Below are positions 33,234-43,723 of a stretch of 64,000 nucleotides of DNA, piece by piece. Numbering within the stretch: the stretch's first letter is position 1; each line of letters starts with the position of its first letter. The notes under the pieces are model-generated. The model had not been told where the DNA came from and did no database searches. It saw only the letters and a list, made by a program, of their open reading frames with translations. This DNA is from Phytoseiulus persimilis (lineage: Eukaryota > Arthropoda > Arachnida > Mesostigmata > Phytoseiidae): assembly GCA_037576195.1 (NCBI GenBank), contig CM075103.1, positions 37,585,250 through 37,649,249 of the forward strand. The letters run 5' to 3'. Made by a program: the position numbers and the translations under genes.

Positions 33234-33840
33234 CTGCGAACAGAGAGTTTCTTTTAGCAAGCACCGTCCCTTTTTCAACTCGACTCATCAGAGGGGAATC
33301 GGAGGCCCAACTGAGAGCCTCCGAACGAATTCAGAATTCATATATTAGATTAGCTCGAAGTTGTCTCGCGTTCTTTGTCAATCTCTCCAGAGTCGAGACC
33401 AGATACCCTATACGACATGACAGCACATCGAGGCAAGATTCGCTCGGATTTTCATTTCAGAGCTGTGTGAAATCGGAGACGTTAGACGTCCAAGCCGAGA
33501 GCATACACAGGGATATCAGCCTGTCGGCCTGACAGCAATGCAAACCTCCGTCATTCCATCTCGCGGAGAAGCTCGGCAGAATTTCGAGGGTTCGAATTCA
33601 GCAAAAAGCTGGGCGAACAGCTCTCTCGCATAGTTGGAAAGTCTCGAGCCGAGCAGTCCTCGCGAGATTCTTGTGTACTGCTTCTAATGAGAGCCAACTC
33701 GAGAGAACCGAATCGAATTCCGACGCTCCAGCAACCCAGCTTTCTATTGACGCCGAGAATCGGCATCGATTCTTCAGAAGAAACTCAGAATCGTTCTCCG
33801 CGATGACGATAACTGGGAATGTATTCTTCGCCCGACTCAC

Positions 33841-34044
33841 CGCATAATATCCTCGTCTTGCTCTCTTGATGTGGCGAGAGCTGAGCAGGTTTTCGAGGAT
33901 CAACAAGTTGGTCTTCATGTCGAGACTCGGGAAGTATTCGGACAGCGCCTTCAGACTGATGTATCCCAGGATCCGACTCGCATGTCGGGCCAAGAGGATC
34001 AATTCCCCAAGAGGTAGCTCGTTGCAGACCGAGTTGGAAGACAT
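33841..34044 (-). CDS. exon: helical N-terminal domain, possibly winged helix
   Basis: Sixty-eight codons end at TATGCG|GTGAGT, a strong donor in phase 0, which fits the phase-0 acceptor at 33233 across a 607-nt intron. The peptide shows helix-rich blocks (GELILLARHASRIL, LKALSEYFPSL, LLILENLLSSRHI) ending in RARRGYY, a pattern like a winged-helix fold with a basic wing. This is judged by eye only. The exon may begin at the ATG (34044) or, through a 52-nt intron, continue an upstream frame. An alternative acceptor GTCAG| lies 27 bases upstream in the same frame. Confidence 0.6.
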
Positions 34045-34096
34045 CTTCAGGAGGGCAACGGTCGGTCGGCTCTGACGGAAAAATCAATGAGCTCAC

Positions 34097-34225
34097 ATCC
34101 ACACCGAGCGCGAAAGGGTCTCGCTTGCTTTGATGTCCGATCGAACACAAGTCACTGAAGTTCTGACGTAACTTGTCGCAGAACTCTGGGAGGGTTTCCC
34201 CTATGGCGTTGTTGAGGCACACAAT
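34097..34225 (-). CDS. probable upstream exon of the dsRBD-like gene
   Basis: A frame of about 42 codons ends at GTGGAT|GTGAGC. Removing the next 52 bases (34096-34045, GT...CCTCCTGAAG) joins it in frame to the ATG-containing exon. The peptide is mixed and amphipathic. Its 5' border is uncertain: a weak CCATAG| acceptor lies near 34205 and a stop codon just beyond 34225. It could be 5' UTR instead. Confidence 0.4.
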
Positions 34226-35650
34226 TCACCGCAACGAGTGGCGATGTACCCTAACTCGAACAGAAGAGCGCGCTAAGTGTAGGAAGCCTGAACGGAAGCC
34301 GCCAGAAACGCGCCAACAACGGCTTCCGATGCACTCTCCCTGTGGCGCTGGAAAGAGTTTGAGTTTGCTTTGATTGAGCCGTTGTCCGCTTCCGTCGCTT
34401 AGCGCGACGAATTCGCGCCATGTTCCGAGATTGACAAACGCGAGAGATATTGGATCGTTGCTGATGAGAAAAATGGCGGTAGCGCCACAATGTAGGCTCT
34501 CAACCTCCGAAACCGGAATACGCGCCAGGTCTCGTTCCGTGGGAAGTAAGCATTGCTGCGCTGTGACGCCGGCGCCCTCGAGCTCCGCTCCATTTCCCGG
34601 AAACGCGCGCGATCTCAGGGAGAATGCCGGATTCAGATTTCATTCCGAGGGTTAGATGTTCCCTCCCATGCTATCCAACGGATTCTGAAGGGTTGACGGA
34701 ATCGATTGGGCATGATCATTTTACACCCTCCATCCATACTTGATGGCAGATCCAGAAAAGAGTGTTCGATTGCTGAATCTACCAGTTCTCTCGGCAGCAC
34801 GACCTTGCCCGCCGATCGATCCATGCAACCTCTCACACGTCAATGGATAGGTGGATGATCTTCAGACATTATTGCCCAAACCACCAGCGATCTCCAGACC
34901 TGAATCGAATACCGTGGGAAGTTTGAAGTTTCAAGAAATTGTATCAATAATCTCCTCCTCAAAGCCGTTGTCCTCGCCACGGGATAAACAGTGATTGAAC
35001 GCCAGTTCTCTTGATGACAAATTAGACGAATCGCATTGCCATGAACTGTTGTGGTTCCGGTGATCGGCTTCCGCAATCAAACCGACCGGAAGGATATGTG
35101 AGTCGAAACATATCTAGAGCATGAGGAAGAGTTCGGGAGCGGTTCTGGGTCGCTGGAGTTCACAACCGTAGCTCAAGCCTCGCATGGCCTCCCTTCCATT
35201 TCGGAAGTTTCTCTTCTGCTCCCGAGATCGATTTCTGAGGAATTAGCTCCTATCGCCAGATACACTCGCCGCATCAGATTTTTCCGGGATCACCTGGACT
35301 GGAACCGAAGTGAACAGAAGCGATCGAAGAACGATTTTTATTTCTGTCCGTTTGGCCACGATGCTTGTCCAAGCAGTTCATCGGAGTCTTCTGCGGAACA
35401 AGGGACGGGAGAACTCCGAGGCGCCGTAACTATCTGTTGCGTCGTACGCGGATTTCTCAACAGAAAGCATCGGCCCGAGCTTTCCCTCTAACTATAACTT
35501 GATTCAAACTCCGTCCAGGCAACGACCTTGAGACCCAAAAGTCTTCGAGAAGCAATCCTGAGGAAAGCACTGACGTCGGAACTTTCCGTCGAGGCATTAT
35601 GGATGACGCTCGCTATTTCAGGACCCGGCGTGGGCATCGCACGAAGCTGC
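34226..35650. other. no supported gene
   Basis: Upstream flank of the dsRBD-like gene. A GC-rich stretch at about 34380-34620 could hold its promoter, but no TATA or initiator is clear. The remaining frames are short. Confidence 0.35.
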
Positions 35651-36310
35651 TCAACGCAACCTAAAGCGCTGCCAGCTAGAGCTAGAAGACAAGAAGGGAA
35701 TTTCGGAGTGGAGAACGATCTCCCCGGAGACTTCGAATCCGTCCGCCTGAGCCACTCGCTGGGATGAGCGTCGCGCATAGATCAATATTTTAGTGGTCTG
35801 GACTTTATTAACCGAGTCCCAAGCCCCCAAGAAGCGCTGCACCCTATTAACAATACAGTTTGAGAGCTGGTTACGCCTCTTAAGGCTCGAAATACTCATT
35901 TGACCCGGCTCCATGGGAGTTTGCCTAAATCAATCACCATAAACCGTGAGGTCAATTAGCCGTGATTGAGGTGAGGGTAAAGTACTGATTGTGAGTGGCA
36001 GATCGCGAAACGCATAATGAACGCGATGACTCAAGGGAGGAGGCGCGGACGGCGATTCGGCTCTGGTCATGACGCTCCCCCCGAGTTCCGGACAAAACTC
36101 GCCGGAATATCGCTTCAAACGGAAATCCTGCCTATGGCCACCGCCTCCGCTCGCCCATCCGGAAGGCGGGTCCTGAATGCGGGTAGAAATATGTATCGGT
36201 GGTATTTGATGTCGACACACCTGATCTCCATGAAGGAATAGAGAAGTTTGTAACATCGCAAGTCCAAAACTCTCCGTTGGACCCCAGTTGATGAGAATTA
36301 TAAAGTGCAC
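35651..36310 (-). pseudogene. R1-like non-LTR reverse transcriptase fragment
   Basis: One minus-strand frame, interrupted by a single stop at about 35930, resembles the palm and thumb of a LINE reverse transcriptase of the R1/I/Jockey group. It shows, in order, an AFRDLPLTI segment (family: LFNxxMxxLP), LTVYGD followed by the stop where YADD is expected, then VNRVQRFLGAWDSVNK...TTKILIYARR (family: W....L..N..KT..++..R) and a DGFEVSGEIV segment. Loss of the catalytic aspartate makes it inactive. No tail or target-site duplication was found. Confidence 0.58.
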
Positions 36311-38187
36311 CCGATTGAACGTGACCGCGACGCGAAGCCAAGTTGCTCATTTCTATGGATACTCCGCCTCGTCACGTCTCGGACCCATTATTACCCAATA
36401 CATATTAGGGATTCCTGAAATGCAAAAGCGCCAGGAAGCCTGGAAACAGGAATCGGCACGATCTTTCGTGATCCTGACCTTCCATTTTTTCTTCATGACC
36501 CCTGACGTCTGAACATGTCATTTGACTACGAGCCGCGTCTCAATCTAGGCTCAAGTTTTCCCGGATCAAGCAGCTGCTGTTTGATGGTTTCCCAATCATA
36601 GACGGTCATACGGCGCTGAAGAAGAGGACGAGGCGAAACTCGCTTATTTGGAGCTCATGCGGCGACTTTATCTCTCCGACAATACTTCAGAATTCCGACA
36701 ACGACTGAAAATGTTCCTCGAGCTTCTCGAAATTCAGGAACAACGAGACCTAGGGATGAAATCCGAAAGAAGAATTCTCCTTCCGTTCCACACAGCCTTC
36801 TAATCGACTCTTGCGGCGAAGCGGGAACAGAAATTTTCTTCGAAGCCTGAAGGATTATTGTTGTGGTCGCGCAGGTTCGGGGACTGGGCGGCCACAGATG
36901 TCTCGGCCAGGATGAAGCTTTCTCATCGTTCAGGACCTACGCGAGCCAGTTCTGCAACAAGCTGCTGGTGTGAGCTGGAGTCCCGTCCCGCTGGTATACG
37001 TGGTACGGCTCCTCGACAATCTCTTCCATCCATGGCTCGACGACGATTGCCAGCAGTCGTGTGTAGAATTCTTTGTTGAGTCCCTCGCCTCCCACGGAGA
37101 CCTACGACGGCATCGCATAATCATCATAGGATGCCGTTCCAAAAACATTAACGCTGACAGGGTTTTCCGCCACCCGGACCCCTGGACATCCTGAGGGTCC
37201 AGAGCGAGGTGGCGATCTTTCTAACGGCTATCCTGGCGTTCAGTCGTGAAGCTCGTTTCATCGGTTGCGGAACAATCCGTGTCCGCTCGCTAGCTCTCCA
37301 AAGCTTCGATGAGCTTCTCCGCTCTCTCCAATCGCATTTCTTTCTGAGCCAACGGGAGTCCCCGCCGCGCGCATCCTCAAAGAACCGCCGCGCGTGCCGC
37401 TCCATGGCTGAACTCGGCCAGTCGAAAAATTCCAGCTCCGAATGGTCGCATCTTCGATACTCGGAACGCCTTCGAGCTGTCCTGTTCAACTGAAATCGCA
37501 CAACGTAACTCGAAGACGCCCGGAGGAAACGCGGAATGTTCCCATGCTAGCAGCGACCGCCAGCGGTTTCTGAGCAGACGAATGCCTGGAGCGCCGTCAA
37601 ACGAATGCCAAGCAATCACGATCATCCTCACGGTGAGGCTCTCGAGGCGGCGATAAGAGGGACCTTATGTAATCGTTCTCAAGATGCTTCGACGATAGCC
37701 CAGTCACACTCCTCTCAAAATGTATTCTCCTTCCGAAATTCATCCATATTTCTCATAGTTCGGATCGGTCTGAAGAGAACTTGCAGCCGTTTTAGGAATT
37801 CCGCGAGATTGTGGAGTCAATTCGTTCTAAAAAAATTGTAATAGGCTGAAAGAGCTCTGATCGAGCAACATGTGCCATGCGCAGCTCCAGCCGCAGGTTT
37901 AGATGTGGCCACATCCTCTTCTTCCAACGCCGCATGAGGGATTCAGTCAGATGCCAGCCATCGAATAGCGACTGCTCTCAATCAAAACATCCGCGTTTTT
38001 CTCGCCAAGGGACCCAGAGTCAAGTTGCGTGTTCATTGACCGGCAAAGCTCCAGGTCAAGAATCAGCGGTGGGGGATGAAATGAGACGATTGCATGAGGT
38101 TTCGGTTTAAATCGCTTGTAGGAAATCAATCCTGCGACCGATGCTCGGAAACGATCGAGCTTTCCGGCGCTTCCCACATTCTTGGGA
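36311..38187. other. no supported gene
   Basis: Frames of 60-117 codons overlap on both strands around 36860-37500 without splice borders. Upstream parts of the reverse transcriptase relic may extend to about 36350. Confidence 0.35.
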
Positions 38188-38349
38188 ATGCATCGAGATT
38201 TGGTTGATGATGTTTTCGGCAGAAAAATAATCGATTGCCTCACTGAGGTGGGAGTCACGACCTGTGATTCGTTGGCTGAACGAAGCCTTTCCCCCAGAGC
38301 GCCTCTCAGGGGAGCTGTATATTGCCTGTGCTCCCATCGCAGTTTGGTG
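38188..38349 (+). CDS. candidate exon, 54 aa, unknown product
   Basis: The ATG at 38188 opens exactly 54 codons to TTGGTG|GTGAGTCG, a strong donor in phase 0. The residue mix looks globular (acidic start, then VGVTTCDSLAER and a CLCSH cluster). No domain is recognised. A long minus-strand frame (37947-38363) overlaps, so the strand is not certain. Confidence 0.35.
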
Positions 38350-39062
38350 GTGAGTCGAAGCAAAAAGTAATCCTGAAGAAGATTCCATATAATCTAGCTT
38401 CTCGGAGCCTTCCGGGTTCCGGTGCCACCTGAACCAACCCTTCGACGACTCGGAGAACCAGATCAATCAACTGAAATGGGGAATTCAAGATGACTCGTTG
38501 GCGTTCTCGAGCGTTCTCAAAAGTATCTCAAACTGATCTCGGAGAAACTCCTACCCCGTTGACCTTTTGAGGTGCCATAGCGGTCCTCGGAGCCTATTCT
38601 TGGATAGTTTCGCCTTCCGAATGAGAACCGGCAGATCTTGCATCCGCTCGCCGAGCTCAGATAAGCCAAGAGTTAGATTCGGTTTCTGGGAGCTCAAGTG
38701 TACTCTTCGCATCGCGAAGGCACTGCATCAGGTAGAATCGACAGCTCTCGCGTCTTTGGACACCGATCGTTCGTCGGTACCGGATTCCCAGAAAATCCAC
38801 TGTGACTCCCCCACAAGCCCACGGGAAATGGGAACCATAGAGACCGATTCGGAAAAAGCGTGTGTGGCAGGGTCTTGAACGTTTTGCTCGCGATCCAATT
38901 CTCGCGCTATCGAGGAAACTTCGATTCCATCCATCTTTAGAGAAGTCCAGGACCCGTTCGTTCGTTTGTGCTCGATGAACTCCCCGGAGATTGATCGGAT
39001 CCACCAGGGACCAACGGCGTGTTGTAGGGCGGCTCACAGGGAAGGTCATAGCTGAGCCTACT
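38350..39062. other. no supported gene
   Basis: Minus-strand frames (38657-39049) are open but unrecognised and run into the minisatellite. Confidence 0.35.
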
Positions 39063-39284
39063 TCCAGGAACCTTAGTGGGTGATTCCGGGGTCGATCGGA
39101 CCATTCTTTCGGGAGCCCGAGGAGGCGGTTTCAGGATCCGTCCCACCCAACTTCTCGGAAAGTGGGGGGAACTTTCGAGGTCGATCTAACGATACTTTTG
39201 CGAATCTAGGTAGGTGATCCCGGGGTCGATCTGTTCATAGTCTTGGCAGTCTGAGGAGGTGGTTCCAGGATCGTTCCCGCCTTA
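39063..39284. repeat. 45-bp minisatellite, about five diverged units
   Basis: Units of 44-45 bp begin GGTGATTCCGGGGTCGATC and end near GAGGA. The array belongs to the same family as the one at 58437-58613, there in opposite orientation. It stops abruptly at the TA that flanks the pogo-like element. Confidence 0.7.
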
Positions 39285-39836
39285 CAGTGAAACCTCGATC
39301 ATGTCAATGATGGATGTCAGAACTCGTTTATATGATCGAGATTGATATGTTCGAGGTTGACAAAATCTAGGTTCTGAGTCACAGCCACAGCGTATCCCAG
39401 ATGAAGAAGGATTATTCGGACCGTTTTCTGGATCGGAGAAGCGTCGGATCGTTCCAAAAATATTCCTGGGACAGATCTAGCAGGTGCTCAGGTTATTTGG
39501 AGATGATTTCGTCTCGTTCACAATTTTTTCGCGAGGGTTTCGAGCAAACGCTTTCAAATGGCTTCGAGAAACTTTCAGGATTTTGACGGCATGTCGAGAT
39601 CGAGTCGACAAGATCTTGGGTAATCCTCCAAATGTTGTATCAAGTCACTCCGCGAGTTCGATTGAGATTCTGCAGAGAGTGCCGGTCCGTGCATGCGTAG
39701 TGGTAGTGTAGCCAACTCGAACTTCTGTTATGAACATCTTAAAGCATTATGGGAGCTGAGTTTTTCAAGAGCGGCGACTTTTAGCGAGCTAGATCTCATT
39801 GAGGTTGAGCTTTAGGTTGATATGATCGAGGGAGTC
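39285..39836. mobile_element. pogo/Tigger-like DNA element, copy 1, right end missing
   Basis: The element starts CAGTGAAACCTCGATC directly after TA, as in TA-targeting Tc1/mariner relatives of the pogo/Tigger group, where TIRs begin CAGT.GAACCTCG. Subterminal GTTGATAT-type repeats follow. The body matches the copy at 51167-51807 almost end to end with many substitutions. No transposase frame is present, so it is non-autonomous. The right end diverges after about 39836. Confidence 0.65.
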
Positions 39837-40098
39837 GATTCCGAAGTGGAATCTAGGGAAATGGTTCCAGAGCCTTTCCGACCAGGTACGATATTCCACT
39901 CTCTGAGTCGAAAATTTTGATCAGTAGCGAGCAAATTACTATGCGGGAAAGTCACGACGAGCATTGATCGGTCAAATGAGAAGATAGCTTCGGAATGGTG
40001 CCAATCCAATGAGGGGGGAGAAAAGTGACTCTGGGCGCTGATTTCTCGCCACCTCCCTCTTCAATAATGACCCTAGATACTACCTTACATCGTAGGTA

Positions 40099-40659
40099 AT
40101 GTCTTCCTGTCATCAGTGGACACCCAAAGCAAGGTACAGTCTAGTCAGCGTAGCTCTGGAAGTTCTGAGCGGGAATTCCGCAGCGAGCCTCTATAGGGCA
40201 TGCTTTTTTCATCAGATTCTGAGCTTTTCTCGAACTCCCAACATGTGGATTTGCGTCCAGAAATTCGAAGTCTGGCTTCTGGGTACTCCTTCCCTCGTGA
40301 TCCATCATTATCTACGAAGCCACCAGGCATCGGGGCAATCTGGTGTCACCTCCAAAGATTGGTCTTTGCAGGGAGCGGCGAGGAGAATTTCGATCGCAAA
40401 CTTCCCTCGAAGAGATCGAAACAGACTATTCCAAGCTCGGGAGTTCTTCAAAGGCAAAGTTCCTCTCCAAGCTGTACGCGAATGGCGGTTCTCGGTAATC
40501 AGGACTTCAAGCTTGTCATCACACATGAGCCGAACCGACGAACGAACGTTCCACTACACGAGAGGCCGTCTACTGGGCTCTAACAAAGCTGAATGTCGTC
40601 CAATATGCCTCGGTTTCGTTGCTCGAATGGATACGAGAAGGAGAGGTTGTTTTGACTAG
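40099..40659 (+). CDS. 186-aa ORF, unknown product
   Basis: An ATG-to-stop frame of 186 codons, one of the longer intact frames in the window. It is rich in Ser and Arg, with a Phe/Leu stretch near residue 35. Another plus frame and a minus frame are open over the same bases, so chance is a real alternative. No domain is recognised. It follows the pogo-like copy by about 260 bases. Confidence 0.28.
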   Translation: MSSCHQWTPKARYSLVSVALEVLSGNSAASLYRACFFHQILSFSRTPNMWICVQKFEVWLLGTPSLVIHHYLRSHQASGQSGVTSKDWSLQGAARRISIANFPRRDRNRLFQAREFFKGKVPLQAVREWRFSVIRTSSLSSHMSRTDERTFHYTRGRLLGSNKAECRPICLGFVARMDTRRRGCFD

Positions 40660-40997
40660 GCTGAATGAATGCCCACCAACGACTGTGTATTATAGACGAG
40701 TTCCCCGTCAACGGGACGTGTCGTTGGGTCGGCTGGTTGGTGTTCATTAGCCTGAGTCTCCGCCTTGGGCCATAATTCGTCTGGGGGACTCCGATGCAAT
40801 ATCCCTCGGAGGGCGTCGGGGAGCGAACGCCCGAAGAACGGAAGAGCCAGAACATTCCCGAGAATCGCTCGAAAATCCTCGCAGTCGTTTAGTGATCATC
40901 ACCTAGACTTTAGGAGCCACGGAACTTAAAACCGAAAAGAGTGGATCGACTATTCTCTCAACCACCGGCCGAGGTTCCATCCACTCGCAGAAGTCAC

Positions 40998-41156
40998 CTG
41001 ACGATTCGCAATCTCATATAGAGCACGTTTCTCTTGTTGGGCACGAATGAGTCGGACGCGTGCCTCGAGTGACTGGCCGGGGATTACAAAGAGGTCTTTC
41101 ATGGGGCGAAAAGGGTCTGCAGGAGTTTGGGCGGGGAACAAGAGTCTTTTCGTCAT
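40998..41156 (-). CDS. candidate first exon, 53 aa, unknown product
   Basis: The ATG at 41156 opens exactly 53 codons ending at CGTCAG|GTGACT, a donor in phase 0. The peptide is even in composition: a Pro-containing first half (FPAQTPADPFRPMKDL) then a charged helix (EARVRLIRAQQEKRALYEIA). It looks more protein-like than most frames here. No family is recognised. Reading on without splicing gives a stop after 14 codons. Confidence 0.43.
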
Positions 41157-41639
41157 AGTCACCCAGCGAGCCCGTCACCGAGGCGACGGGAGTCCACCCA
41201 AGTCTAACGTGACTTAATATGTAAATTTGAGAACGGCCTGCGACGTTCAAGCTCGCGATTCCTCCAAGCACACGGAACGGACTTTCGAGGGATTGAGGAT
41301 GAACTCAATGCACGCAGAACATCACACCACTCCTCTGCATGAGATCTCTCTCGCGGCGTTTTCAGAAGGCCGACAGCGGAAATCAGCAGCTGTAGGCGTT
41401 GCGCAAAGAGTTGGGATTTTTGCGCGGGGAGTATCATACTGAAGTTTCGCTTCGAGAGATCCCAGAACTTGTCCGAGCTCGCTCACAGCTCTCCGTCGGC
41501 AGAGCACGAAAACTATATAGAAGTCAAAAGCGGAGACACAGGGGAGAGGGCCCTGTCTTCGAACTGTCGTTCAAATTTGTTTCTTTCCATATCGAAGCAA
41601 TGACCTCGATGGATTCTCCACGATCCCAAGGACGCGCCC

Positions 41640-42254
41640 CTTATAATACGAGTTGGAGCCACAGCTGGTTCGGACCCGCTGGGACTCCGTATGTAAAGCC
41701 GTTCGAAAGGAGTACGTTTCTATGGTTTCTATTCGTGATGCTTACCCGGGCGGACAAAATCCGTGGGAGTTCTTCCCACGAGGCTACTTCCTTTCTCGTG
41801 CAATCGTGGTCCATGGAAATATCCTGCAAGCCAGGGAGATGGGACGGTGTTTTTGTTGAGGCCCTGACGAGACGAGGGTCTTGACCGATTCGAACTGACT
41901 CTCATGGCAAGGGGCTGGGACTGCATCGCGCAGCAGCAAATGGATTAGCATACCTACTGACCGACTCGTCCTCCACCGTTGAGGAGAAACACTGTTTTTC
42001 CACTGCAAGAGGACAACGAGTTCAAGAAACAAAGGAAGCCGGACTTCGTCTATTGCGAAAGACGGCAAATCCTGCTTCAGATCCTCCAAGTCCTCCGAGA
42101 GATCAATCGCAAACTCATGTTGTCCACGACGACGCATACAGCCGACAGCGATCATGGCACCGTGAGCTACCTGAACCGCTGGTTCGGGAGAGGGAGCGCC
42201 GATCACGGTTATGAACAGCGTCAACCATAGCCGTTGGTTGACCACAACCAACAC
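41640..42254. CDS. coding-like region, strand unresolved
   Basis: Both strands look coding. Plus: a frame at 41653-41859 has RTRWDSVCKAVRKEY then NPWEFFPRGYF, loosely like the second half of a MADF (Adf-1-type) DNA-binding domain. Further plus frames open after a good acceptor (GTTTTTCCACTGCAAG|) at 42008 and run to a stop at 42229. Minus: a 156-codon frame (41784-42254) with a pyrimidine-rich acceptor (CTCTCCCGAACCAG|) and a donor CAGTAG|GTATGC, plus a 60-codon ATG frame ending in CCGG|GTAAGC. I cannot decide which is used. The MADF idea is weak. Confidence 0.35.
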
Positions 42255-43384
42255 GCGAGGCGATTTTTACCAGTACAACCGCTTTGCCTCCGAGCTGAAA
42301 TGGCCCCCGCTAAGCTCGGATAATGATAACGATTAATTGATGAGGCGCTGGCTGGCCTGTAAGGCCGACTCCTGGAAAAGAGATGCGGTTCGAAATTCTC
42401 GCCAGCCAATGAAGATACTGGTAAGAATCATCGATCTCTGTGGCGAACCTGACAAACCCTATAGAGACTTTCAAGAGTTACTGTAGTCGCGTTAGCAAAC
42501 GATAAGGAGTTGGGAGCAAAATTCAGGAACGGTTCCGAACAGAAGTATCAGAACAAGTCTCATGTGATGTTTTGGAACAACCTCCCTGGACCGCAAAAAG
42601 GCCATGAGCCAGAGAAGTAGTTTGCTGTGCGCTCTCGCACGACTGACGACTCACGAGTGGAAACGACAAGCGCAAAGCGACATCGTTCTTCCCAATGAAG
42701 CCGAATCAACAAAGTTCCTCCGAGGGAGAACGCTTCTCTAGTGATTCCACGAAGAATATCTGCGCTGCAATCACAGCACTTCGTGATTTTCCCATTCCCA
42801 GGAATATCCGCGGTTGAAGAGGACGAACACGGCTCGATGGGGTGACCTACCGACGAGCTGCGGGCCTCATTCGTATAGGATCTCCAAGCTGTATGCAGAA
42901 TGATTTCTCATTTCTTGTTGACCTAAAATCCTTCTACTCGCTCTTCGTTACACACCGTTCGACCCTGGAGTGTCGTTCCTGGGTGCATGCCCGATCACAA
43001 TTGGATGATCACGTTTCTCTCCCTCAGCTAGGAGCTCCCTTGTGCTGATCATCGTCCTCCCCCCCCCTTTCATCTCAATCGCGAGAATCCGAGGACGGCC
43101 CGGCGTTTTGTTCGCAAACGTCCCCGGATCCCTGCACACGAAAGTCTGCAAAGAAATATCCTACTGACTCGGACGCACAGTGGGGCCTCCAAACACTCGA
43201 ACGAGCAAGCCGCGGTTCCAATGTGTTCCAGTGAGAGTACATATTTGATCAGAGTTGAAAAACAACAATTCCGATGTTTGTTGCTTCGTTGCTTCCCTTT
43301 AAGTGAAGCTTCCAATAGGACCCGCTTGTAACTGGGTTGTAGCCTAGCTGCTTTGTTGGATGTGGCGTTTCCTGTAAGCCGATT
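42255..43384. other. no supported gene; C9 tract
   Basis: A C9 run lies at 43059-43067. Other frames are short. Confidence 0.4.
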
Positions 43385-43723
43385 TTGAAGTTCTTAGAGG
43401 CCGATGGTCGACTGCCGAGGTCGCGAGCCGAGAAGCGCCGGCAGACGAGGTCACTTACTCAAATTCTGCGCCAAGCCTCCGCTCATCCAAACTTCCGAGC
43501 GGAGAGTCGAACCGTAGGCGAAGGCAAAGGAAAAATATCAACTCAGAGGAAACGGCATCATGTGATAGAGTTGACACGTGTCGTGCTCAGCATGAATCGT
43601 TCTTTCGAATGGCCTTCGCCGCGATTCCCGCTGAAGCTCTTGGCGATTGGAGCAAGACCGGAGGAAATTCGAACATCATCAGTTGAATGGAAACAGCCGC
43701 TTCATCGTCCTTGGGATCGATAG
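43385..43723 (+). CDS. candidate 3' exon, basic protein, unknown
   Basis: The frame follows an acceptor-like CGTTTCCTGTAAG| just upstream and runs about 113 codons to TAG. Arg and Lys are abundant (RAEKRRQTR, TQRKRHH), with a more globular second half. No ATG lies at the beginning. Competing frames on the other strand are shorter. No domain is recognised. Confidence 0.38.
   Translation: MKFLEADGRLPRSRAEKRRQTRSLTQILRQASAHPNFRAESRTVGEGKGKISTQRKRHHVIELTRVVLSMNRSFEWPSPRFPLKLLAIGARPEEIRTSSVEWKQPLHRPWDR

Noticed and set aside
37947..38363. 138-codon minus-strand frame
   Set aside because: It overlaps a plus-strand exon candidate with a strong donor. No motif. Kept only as an alternative strand for that locus.
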